From assembly GCA_030523205.1 (NCBI GenBank), contig JAUNJD010000010.1:1-32520 (forward strand): DNA of 32,520 bases. Reading direction: 5' to 3'. The notes under the pieces were generated by a model. That model ran no database searches and had not been told where the DNA came from. It saw only the letters and a program-made list of their open reading frames with translations. The DNA is from Bacteroides sp. (GTDB taxonomy: Bacteria; Bacteroidota; Bacteroidia; Bacteroidales; Bacteroidaceae). Positions 7,875 to 14,386 of this stretch are shown piece after piece (position 1 is the stretch's first letter; each line of letters begins with the position of its first letter). The position numbers and the translations under genes are program-made.

Positions 7875-8777
7875 CTAAAGCTTCAGAGCCGCAACATACT
7901 CCCGCGGAGTCATACCTGTAGCTTTCTTGAAAAGTCTGCTTAGGTGATGAGCGTAGTTAAAGCCCAGGTCGTAGGCTATTTCAGTGACATTTCTGTGGCC
8001 TGTCGCAAGTTCTTTCTTCACCCGCTCGATGAGAAAACGCTGGATATGTTCATGGGGTGTCTCGCCCGTTTCCCGCTTCACCAAGTCGCCGAAGTAGTTG
8101 GGCGATAGGGCAAGCCGTTCGGCACACGTCTGTACGTTGGGCAGTCCGTACCGATATTGTTCTCCTTGTTCAAAATACTCCGTCAGTATGCGTTCGAAGC
8201 GTGCCAATATATCCCTGCCGGCTTGCTTTCGGGTGACAAACTGACGGCTATAAAAGCGCATACAATAGTTCAGCAGCACTTCGATGTAAGCTACAAGGAT
8301 GGCTTGGCTACACTCGTCCTGTGTTTCGCCCAACTCCTTTCGTATGCTCTTCAGACAGTCCACAATGGTCTCCCGTTCGGCATCCTGCATGTGCAGAGCT
8401 TCGTTCACTTCGTAGGAGAAGAAAGAATACCGATGAATCTTCTGCGCGAGCGACGTGCCACGTAGTAATTCGGCATCAAACAGCAGTGCCCACCCACGTC
8501 GCTGCACAGGTTCTCCTATATCCATAGCCCCACCAATTTGTCCCGGAGCAATGGCAATGAGCGTACCTCCCAAGAAGTCGTACTTACTTGTGCCATACAC
8601 CACGTTCTGCGGTTCGTCCTCGCGGATATAGATGCCATACACCCCCAGCAGCGCACGAAACAGCGGTCGCGGTGGGTAAGCCGAGAAATCAATGACGCTG
8701 ACCAGCGGATGTTGATCTTCAACGCTTAGCCGTTGGTTGAAGTCGTGTACGGTGCTTATTTTTACGATGTCGCTCAT
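7875..8777 (-). CDS. AraC-family transcriptional regulator (paralogue of 29685-30593)
   Basis: This 300-residue protein has an N-terminal cupin-like sensor domain (about 20-160, containing IAPGQIGG and RGWALLFDAELLRGTSL). A C-terminal AraC DNA-binding domain (about 200-298) carries two helix-turn-helix units: CAERLALSPNYFGDLVKRETG and VTEIAYDLGFNYAHHLSRLFKKATG. It shares many blocks with the second AraC in the window, including QHPLVSV, SPGQIGG-like, RGW-LLF, LLRGTSL, E-HMQ/HMT and SPNYF. The effector is unknown. It probably controls the adjacent plus-strand operon. The start at 8777 is supported by a promoter at 8802-8833. Confidence 0.93.
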   Translation of the reverse strand: MSDIVKISTVHDFNQRLSVEDQHPLVSVIDFSAYPPRPLFRALLGVYGIYIREDEPQNVVYGTSKYDFLGGTLIAIAPGQIGGAMDIGEPVQRRGWALLFDAELLRGTSLAQKIHRYSFFSYEVNEALHMQDAERETIVDCLKSIRKELGETQDECSQAILVAYIEVLLNYCMRFYSRQFVTRKQAGRDILARFERILTEYFEQGEQYRYGLPNVQTCAERLALSPNYFGDLVKRETGETPHEHIQRFLIERVKKELATGHRNVTEIAYDLGFNYAHHLSRLFKKATGMTPREYVAALKL

Positions 8778-8801
8778 GCCTTTGTTCTTGACGGTTGCTT
8801 A

Positions 8802-8833
8802 CAAATATAAGGTTTTTCTTGAAATGCGGCAAT
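8802..8833 (-). promoter_or_regulatory. Promoter of the first AraC gene
   Basis: On the minus strand a -7 box TATATTTG (8802-8809) and a -33-like ATTG (8830-8833) are separated by 20 bases, with the ATG about 25 bases downstream. Confidence 0.6.
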
Positions 8834-8956
8834 AGGAAAACACAGAAAGCCTAACCGGCATCATAAAATCATGGATAATGTCCTATAAAGAACTTACGTT
8901 AAAATACAAACCAATTGAATCCCTATTTTGAAAAAATCATCGAATCGAGGTTAATC

Positions 8957-9020
8957 TATGTTATAGAACATACTTTTTTCTTTGGAAAGTTTGCAAATAT
9001 CCCAGAAGTCCGTACCTTTG
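8957..9020 (+). promoter_or_regulatory. Dyad plus perfect -33/-7 promoter of small-RNA cassette, copy 2
   Basis: The dyad TATGTT-ATAG-AACATA (8957-8972) precedes a -33 TTTG (8990-8993), a 19-base spacer and a -7 TACCTTTG (9013-9020). Spacings equal those of copy 1. Outside the dyad, the boxes and the 17 bases 9006-9022, the two upstream regions have diverged, which points to selection on these parts. Confidence 0.75.
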
Positions 9021-9025
9021 CACTG

Positions 9026-9089
9026 TGTTTTTCATAGTATTAGATTTAAGGTTAACAAAGGTTGGAGTACAGCGGTACTCCTTTTTTTT
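9026..9089 (+). ncRNA. Putative ~60-nt small RNA, copy 2, ending in an intrinsic terminator
   Basis: The 65 bases 9024-9088 are identical to copy 1. The terminator hairpin is GGAGTAC-AGCG-GTACTCC at 9064-9081, followed by eight T. The transcript would end 19 bases before the stop codon of the oppositely oriented helicase gene. It would therefore not overlap that coding region but could pair with the 3' end of its mRNA if that extends past 9089. Confidence 0.65.
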
Positions 9090-9107
9090 GCCCATAACTC
9101 ATCTAAA

Positions 9108-11864
9108 TCATACCCAACGCCTAAGGTTTTCTATTATCTTCTCCTCCTCTCCACTTCCAATAGTTGAAAGTCGCAAAAGAGGGACTTCGTATAGTGCAAG
9201 GATATGATCCTTTTTTATATCCCTTTGATATTGTGCAGTTTCTTTGTTATGAAATGAATATCCATCCGTTTCTACTGCCAAGACAGGTTTCTTACTGACA
9301 TGATTGATAATGAGGAAATCAACATGGGTACTATAATTGGCAGCATAGATTCTTTCTTCATCAGTCAGCAAACTAGTCTCTTTGACGATATGTCGCAAAG
9401 GAATATGACACAACACACCTAAATGATGAAACTCTTGATGTTCCTTCAATACCTTCCGCAAAAGAGCAAACGTCAAGTTTTCCGAATCGTATTCTGAAAC
9501 TTTCGGATTCATTTGTAGAAGCATTAAACGTTGCTGGGTATACTGACTATACATATAATCGAAAATAGAATAAATTTTACTTTTCGTAACAGTAAAATTG
9601 TTATATTCAATATAAGACAGCAATTCGGCAATATTTCCCTTTAACGCCTGTTCATTGCCCGAAACGACCAAACAAAATCGCGCCTTAGCTCTTGATATGG
9701 CAACATTCAGCAGATTAGGGTCATCGCTGAATTCTGTTATCTGATCATCGACTACACTCATAATGATAGTATCCTTCTCACGTCCTTGAAACTTATGGAC
9801 AGTAGCCGATTCCACATTCGGTATCTGATACAGCAATTCCTTAACCTGTGCATTATATGGAGCTATAATGCCAACCTCTGCCTGTTCCGGCAAACAAGAT
9901 AAGACTTCCTTACGTATTACATCAATCTCTCGTTGATTATAATGCCCACGGGCATGATTTCCCTCTTTAGTCTTAATGGCATACATCGTATCGGATTTCC
10001 CATCGTCTTCTGTCATGATTATTAAATTTCCTCCATAGAATTTCTGATTACAGAAATTTATAATGCGAGGATGGCAACGATAATGTTCGCGAAGCAAGGT
10101 TTGCGGAGCATTAGGAAGAATATTGCAAACAGACTGCAAAAAGCTATTTCGAGCGCAATCATAATCCGATGGTATATTAAATTCACTTATTATAGTATCA
10201 AGTTTCTTCTTATCTTCATCGGTCACAACGTTCGGAAGTTGCATAGTATCTCCTACAACAACAGCATTCCGCGCACACATTAAGGCTAAAGCACCGGTCT
10301 CAATTGATACCTGCGAAGCCTCGTCCATAATTAAATAATCGAATTTTGCTTTGCTTGACAGGCATATCCGCGACGAAAAAGTAGTGCTCAAAATTACCGG
10401 ATATTGCGCTAGCACTTCTTCATATTTTGCCTTTAAGTCTGCGAAAAGAAATTTCCTACGCTTCTCTTTACCGTATTTAGTTGCCAAAGCAGCCTTAAAT
10501 AATGCCATTGAGGTTTCTGTCAACTTACGTGATTCTGTTGGGGCATCATACCTAGTCAGTTCTGTCTGCATATTGGTAATTTGCTCCCGCAATTCTTCTA
10601 TTTTCCGTTGATAATACAAGGCTTGCAGTTCGGTAACAACGGCAGACAAGTTGCGCTTATCAAATTTTGAATTCAGTCCTAAACGACGCCTTCCCATAAA
10701 ATTCATCCACATCCATCTAAGGCTTTCCAAGAGTTCATTCCACCAGCCCACAGGTGCCATCACATCTTTTTCGCTATATGCCTGAAACTGCAACCAAAGC
10801 TCCAAAAAACGTGATGAAGGAACAGGTTTGGAAAGCCGACACGGCAAACCTTCGACATTCATGTCGTGAGAGAAATGATTCCACTCCAGTTCTATCGCTT
10901 GGAGTTCCTGCTTAGACAGTGCCAGTTTTTCTTGTATTTCGAAAATTCGATCAAGTTTCTGCAACGCATTCTCTACATCTATCAGTTTTTGACTTTTGTC
11001 TGCCGCATCACAAATCCAACTCTGAAGTTCATCCGGCACAAGTGGTTGATTCTCAATAAATGCCTCTTTATTTTCTTTCCGCCCCAATGGAGCCACAATA
11101 AAGCCCAGTCCAACTTTGTTCAGCTTGTCAAGCACATTGGTGGTAGCAGAATTGTTATTGGAAACCACCAATACAGTTTTCCCATTCCGCACGATGTTAG
11201 CGATGATATTGAGAATCGTTTGCGTTTTTCCTGTTCCGGGAGGTCCTTGAATGATGCTAATCTGATTCTCGAAAGCACGAACAACCGCTTGCTTCTGACT
11301 GGCATTACACCCAAAAGGAAAGATAAGCTGCCCGGCTTTGCCGGATGTCATTCTCCTTTCAGAATTTAGATAAGGACTAATAGCCATATCCGCATCAATG
11401 AAATCCACAGCTTCATAAAGCATGGAAAGAAGTCCTTGATTGTCTTTGCCTTCTTCTTTGCCTAAAATATTTGTAGAGGCTACTGCCTTTAAATAACTGA
11501 ATACATCGTTCGATTTTTGGCCACTAAGGCACGAATGCTTGATTATCAAATCGGCATCAACAAGGTATTGCACATAGTCATTAGCATATACAACGTGCCA
11601 ATAAGTTTTATCTTCATGCTTAAAACAATATACCCCTTTTAAATCATAAACTCTCTGATTATGAATAAATATACGACAATGTTCAAGGTCAACAGGTTCA
11701 GGGTCGGTAAGCCATGCAATCTTCTCACCTCCATACCTATAAACTTTCGAGGACCCATGAAACTTCACATAAAACCAACCATATCCATCACGGCTGATTT
11801 CATCAACTTGTGAAGTCTTATTTTCTCCCCCTATTAAAATAAGGTTCTGAGTAACATCAATCAT
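9108..11864 (-). CDS. SF1 (UPF1/DNA2-like) helicase with C-terminal Vsr/DUF2726-like nuclease domain
   Basis: This 918-residue protein begins with an unassigned beta-rich region (about 1-115). A Q-motif-like PFGCNASQKQAV (about 183-194) and a Walker A GPPGTGKT (207-214) follow. After an insertion rich in charged helices (about 280-490), the Walker B is LIMDEASQ with GDTMQLPNVV. The rear motifs are LREHYRCHPRI, VHKFQGREKDTIIMSVVDD and LNVAISRAKARF. The C-terminus (about 770-918) carries HVDFLII (Asp849), AVETDG (Glu865, Asp867), His872 and then QRDIKKD, a pattern of Vsr/DUF2726-like PD-(D/E)XK endonucleases. The helicase-nuclease order recalls the defence protein Hhe, but DUF4011 and DUF3320 are not seen. 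The gene is more AT-rich than its neighbours and stands alone. A role in defence or nucleic-acid processing is inference. Confidence 0.9.
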   Translation of the reverse strand: MIDVTQNLILIGGENKTSQVDEISRDGYGWFYVKFHGSSKVYRYGGEKIAWLTDPEPVDLEHCRIFIHNQRVYDLKGVYCFKHEDKTYWHVVYANDYVQYLVDADLIIKHSCLSGQKSNDVFSYLKAVASTNILGKEEGKDNQGLLSMLYEAVDFIDADMAISPYLNSERRMTSGKAGQLIFPFGCNASQKQAVVRAFENQISIIQGPPGTGKTQTILNIIANIVRNGKTVLVVSNNNSATTNVLDKLNKVGLGFIVAPLGRKENKEAFIENQPLVPDELQSWICDAADKSQKLIDVENALQKLDRIFEIQEKLALSKQELQAIELEWNHFSHDMNVEGLPCRLSKPVPSSRFLELWLQFQAYSEKDVMAPVGWWNELLESLRWMWMNFMGRRRLGLNSKFDKRNLSAVVTELQALYYQRKIEELREQITNMQTELTRYDAPTESRKLTETSMALFKAALATKYGKEKRRKFLFADLKAKYEEVLAQYPVILSTTFSSRICLSSKAKFDYLIMDEASQVSIETGALALMCARNAVVVGDTMQLPNVVTDEDKKKLDTIISEFNIPSDYDCARNSFLQSVCNILPNAPQTLLREHYRCHPRIINFCNQKFYGGNLIIMTEDDGKSDTMYAIKTKEGNHARGHYNQREIDVIRKEVLSCLPEQAEVGIIAPYNAQVKELLYQIPNVESATVHKFQGREKDTIIMSVVDDQITEFSDDPNLLNVAISRAKARFCLVVSGNEQALKGNIAELLSYIEYNNFTVTKSKIYSIFDYMYSQYTQQRLMLLQMNPKVSEYDSENLTFALLRKVLKEHQEFHHLGVLCHIPLRHIVKETSLLTDEERIYAANYSTHVDFLIINHVSKKPVLAVETDGYSFHNKETAQYQRDIKKDHILALYEVPLLRLSTIGSGEEEKIIENLRRWV

Positions 11865-11893
11865 AAAAATATTATTCTGTCATCAACTTGAAG

Positions 11894-11901
11894 CAAAAAT
11901 A
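11894..11901 (-). promoter_or_regulatory. -7 promoter box for the helicase-nuclease gene
   Basis: The minus strand reads TATTTTTG, about 30 bases before the ATG. A weak CTTG at 11923-11926 could serve as -33 with a 21-base spacer. The surrounding sequence is very AT-rich, so chance matches are likely. Confidence 0.35.
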
Positions 11902-12122
11902 CAAAAATTTGCATCACAACCTCAAGAATCTCAAACCAAAAAGATTAGATAATAAGACTATCCACTAAAAATAAAATGTACTTTTATCGGATAAGTCGGT
12001 ATTCGGTCGGGTAACAAGTCTGCCGGATAAGACAAGACAGCGATTTATTTTCTGTTTTTTGTCATATAAGCATTGAAATAATCATATACCATAATACACT
12101 CACTGAATCATCCCCATTCACT

Positions 12123-12153
12123 CCCGTCAGAAGGCCTTCTGAGCGGGATTTTT
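12123..12153 (+). terminator. Orphan plus-strand intrinsic terminator
   Basis: CCCGTCAGAAGG pairs with CCTTCTGAGCGGG (12123-12147) around a GGCC turn, followed by ATTTTT. No plus-strand gene lies upstream, because the helicase is on the minus strand. It either closes an unseen short transcript from about 11,900-12,120 or is a relic. Confidence 0.5.
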
Positions 12154-12286
12154 GAGGAAAATCGGGAAAAATCAAGATATTTTTCAAAACAATACATATT
12201 TATAAATAAACAGAATTTGGATGACAAAATCCGGAAACGAAATCATTAATAGAATCCATTCTGGGGAAACCTGCACGACGGAAATA

Positions 12287-12319
12287 AAAAAGGGGACGCT
12301 GCATCACGCGGTGTCCCCA
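12287..12319 (-). terminator. Terminator of the ECF sigma operon
   Basis: On the minus strand GGGGAC and GTCCCC (12314-12319 and 12293-12298) form a GC-rich stem followed by six T (12287-12292), downstream of the sigma partner gene. The plus-strand side also has a T-rich tail, so it may work in both directions. The rest of 11865-12456 holds no gene. Confidence 0.75.
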
Positions 12320-12413
12320 TTTATTTTAGTTAGTTTTTTATAAGATTTGAGAGAATTGAAACTTCACAGCCTCGAATTTTTCGTTTTAATAAAGCACACT
12401 AACTATTATGTTT

Positions 12414-12456
12414 AAAGCAAATGAAAATGTTATTTTAAAAAGCAAATGAAAATGTT
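12414..12456. repeat. 18-base exact direct repeat after the sigma-partner gene
   Basis: AAAGCAAATGAAAATGTT occurs at 12414-12431 and 12439-12456, ending exactly at the stop codon of the minus-strand gene. The 25-base period suggests a recent local duplication. Confidence 0.75.
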
Positions 12457-12939
12457 CTATTCCTTCATCTCGACTTTATCGGCACGTTGCAAGCTGTCTA
12501 TGCGCTGCTTTTCGTGCGTCACCGTCGCATTGTCGCCCGAAAGGGCAACGGACGGAGCCGAAATCTGTTTGCCGATGGTATCGGCAGCGGCTACTTCTTC
12601 CATGCCTGTAAAGAACGAATGTTGCATCACGTTGCCTAGCGAAAGCACCACGGCTACCACGGCCGCAGCCTTGAACAAAGGCATAAAGCGCGAAACCAAC
12701 GTCATGCGACGTGCCTTCACCACCGGCACTTCTACCTCGGCAAGCACCCGGGCATCGAAATCGTCGTCCAAGTGGGCGTCTTGCAGAAGTTGCTGATATA
12801 CAAACAAATCTTTATAGCGAAGCAAGTGTTCGGGAACAGCTTCCTCCGTAAAGTAAGTACGCAACCGAGCTTCTTCGTCCAACGAAGTTTCGCACTTCCA
12901 GTAGCGTTCCAAGAGTTGTTCAATATATTTAGAGTCCAT
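12457..12939 (-). CDS. Probable anti-sigma-like membrane protein paired with the ECF sigma
   Basis: This 160-residue protein has a cytoplasmic N-terminal part with an opening like that of many Bacteroidales sigma-linked proteins (IEQLLERYWKCETSLDEE). One transmembrane helix lies at about residues 85-104 (LFKAAAVVAVVLSLGN). A short polar tail follows outside. Its start overlaps the end of the sigma gene by 11 bases, so the two are translationally coupled and probably function together. Similar proteins are sometimes annotated as a pyruvate-ferredoxin oxidoreductase, for which no motif exists here. An anti-sigma role is inferred from size, topology and position; no ZAS zinc motif (HxxxCxxC) is visible. 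Confidence 0.75.
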   Translation of the reverse strand: MDSKYIEQLLERYWKCETSLDEEARLRTYFTEEAVPEHLLRYKDLFVYQQLLQDAHLDDDFDARVLAEVEVPVVKARRMTLVSRFMPLFKAAAVVAVVLSLGNVMQHSFFTGMEEVAAADTIGKQISAPSVALSGDNATVTHEKQRIDSLQRADKVEMKE

Positions 12940-13441
12940 AACCTTCTATATTTAGAAAACGTTGTTTTACTTTTTGCCGTGCCCTGAAGAGGTTCACTTT
13001 CACCTGTTCCTCGGTCAAACTCAGAAGCACCGCTATTTCTTTGTAACTCTTACCTTCGATGTCCCTCAACTGCATGATTTGCCGTTGCTTATCGGGAAGT
13101 TCGTTCATCAGGCGGTGTACCAAGGTCAATCGCTCCTTGTTGACCAGCCTGTCGTAAGGGCTCGATGCATCGGGTGTATCCTGCTCCATGTCCGACGTCA
13201 GTTCCACGGTTTGCGCGTCCTTCTTTTCGCTTCGGTCTATTGCCAGGTTGCGGGCAACCGTGGTGCAATAGGCTTCGATAGAACCAAACTGTGGCCATTC
13301 GTCTCGCTTGTTCCAGACCCTAATCAGTGTTTCCTGCACAATGTCTTCTGCCTCTGCCCTGTCGAACGTAATTCGGAGAGCCAGCCGAAAGAGTTGGTCT
13401 TTCAGCGGAAGAACATCCTTGCGAAAACTGATTTCTTGCAT
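12929..13441 (-). CDS. ECF-type RNA polymerase sigma factor
   Basis: This 170-residue sigma-70-family protein has region 2 at about 10-75 (FRLALRITFDRAEAEDIVQETLIRVW region) and region 4 at about 110-165. Region 4 carries LPDKQRQIMQLRDIEGKSY and KEIAVLLSLTEEQVKVNLFRAR, the usual -35-binding helix-turn-helix. Regions 1 and 3 are absent, as in ECF factors. It is followed by, and overlaps, the single-helix membrane protein, its likely partner. The target genes are unknown; a candidate autoregulatory promoter lies at 13455-13480. Confidence 0.92.
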   Translation of the reverse strand: MQEISFRKDVLPLKDQLFRLALRITFDRAEAEDIVQETLIRVWNKRDEWPQFGSIEAYCTTVARNLAIDRSEKKDAQTVELTSDMEQDTPDASSPYDRLVNKERLTLVHRLMNELPDKQRQIMQLRDIEGKSYKEIAVLLSLTEEQVKVNLFRARQKVKQRFLNIEGYGL

Positions 13442-13454
13442 CTCTACTTATATT

Positions 13455-13480
13455 GACGGTTGGGCAGACTGAAAGTTACA
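13455..13480 (-). promoter_or_regulatory. Candidate ECF-type autoregulatory promoter
   Basis: On the minus strand TGTAAC (13475-13480) is separated by 16 bases from CGTC (13455-13458), the AAC-N16-CGTC form used by many ECF sigma factors. The ATG of the sigma gene is 14 bases further on. The element overlaps an inverted repeat TTGGGCAG / CTGCCCAA whose T-rich tail faces the plus strand. Confidence 0.4.
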
Positions 13481-13515
13481 GCCTGCCCAAACTTTTTTTA
13501 TTATTTTCTATTTGC

Positions 13516-14289
13516 TTATCGGATAATGTGTGTGCCACCTTGTTGCCCGATGGCCGAAGCCAAGGTGATGACGACTTCGGAAACGCCTGCATTCAAGGCC
13601 TCAAACGAGTTTTCCAGTTTCGGTATCATGCCGCCCTGAATGACTCCGGCCGACACCAGTTGCTTGAATTCTTCGGAAGTGATTTGGGGAATGACGCTGT
13701 CATCGTCGTTCTCGTCGCGGAGCACGCCTTTCTTTTCGAAACAATACACCAGCGTCACGTCGAACAGAGCCGCCAATGCCTTGGCCGTCTCGCCGGCAAT
13801 GGTGTCGGCATTGGTGTTCAGCATATTTCCTTGCCCGTCGTGCGTCAGGGGGGCCATGACAGGAACAATGCCCTTATGGATGAGGTCGCCCAAGAAGGTA
13901 GCATCCACCTGCTTCACGTCGCCCACAAAGCCGTAATCTACATCCTTCACGGGACGCTTCACCGAACGGATGACGTCCATGTCGGCACCCGTCAGCCCCA
14001 AGGCATTTACCCCACGGGCTTGCAGACCTGCCACGATATTCTTGTTCACTAGTCCGCCATAGACCATCGTAACGACCTTCAGCGTTTCGGCATCCGTGAT
14101 GCGACGTCCGTTCACCATCTTGCTTTCAATACCCAGTTGGGCAGCCAGCTTCGTAGCCGAACGTCCACCGCCGTGCACCAGCACTTTGTAGCCTTCGATG
14201 GCAGCAAAGTCGTCCAGCAGTTTGTGCAGGGTAGCTTCTTCTTCCACAATCTTGCCACCCACCTTTATTACAGTCAGTTTCTCTTTCAT
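13516..14289 (-). CDS. argB: Acetylglutamate kinase
   Basis: This 257-residue amino-acid kinase phosphorylates N-acetylglutamate (N-acetylglutamate or, in Bacteroidetes, possibly N-succinylglutamate) in arginine synthesis. Motifs are the N-terminal VIKVGGKIVE, LVHGGGRSATKLA with VNGRRITDAETL (substrate loop), LNTNADTIAGETA and GGMIPKLENSFEAL near the C-terminus. The start at 14289 gives the family N-terminus MKEKLTVIKVGG. An upstream in-frame extension to 14409 would run through a palindromic repeat and is rejected. The length fits the arginine-insensitive short form without an N-terminal regulatory helix. speA lies 97 bases upstream on the same strand, linking arginine synthesis to its decarboxylation, though the palindrome between them may separate their transcripts. 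Confidence 0.95.
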   Translation of the reverse strand: MKEKLTVIKVGGKIVEEEATLHKLLDDFAAIEGYKVLVHGGGRSATKLAAQLGIESKMVNGRRITDAETLKVVTMVYGGLVNKNIVAGLQARGVNALGLTGADMDVIRSVKRPVKDVDYGFVGDVKQVDATFLGDLIHKGIVPVMAPLTHDGQGNMLNTNADTIAGETAKALAALFDVTLVYCFEKKGVLRDENDDDSVIPQITSEEFKQLVSAGVIQGGMIPKLENSFEALNAGVSEVVITLASAIGQQGGTHIIR

Positions 14290-14301
14290 ATTGTATAAAT
14301 T

Positions 14302-14378
14302 TAGTTGACAAGTTAACGAGTTAACGAGACTACGAGGACATGCCTTGTTGACTCGTCCCCTTGTTAACTTGTCAACTA
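14302..14378. repeat. Palindromic intergenic repeat between speA and argB
   Basis: TAGTTGACAAGTTAAC (14302-14317) has its exact reverse complement at 14363-14378, a 16-bp stem around a 45-base middle containing GAGTTAACGAGACTACGAGGACAT. A diverged copy lies at 24598-24667 and a half copy at 4684-4714. No T-run follows, so it is not a classic terminator. Confidence 0.8.
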
Positions 14379-14386
14379 TTAATTCA

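Noticed and set aside
7849..7887. Terminator between the acetyltransferase and AraC genes
   Set aside because: A 9-base inverted repeat is present, but it has no T-run on either strand and one arm lies within the last AraC codons.
12457..12939. Annotation as a pyruvate-ferredoxin oxidoreductase
   Set aside because: Similar sigma-linked proteins sometimes carry this name, but the sequence has no cofactor or cysteine motif and shows one membrane helix instead.
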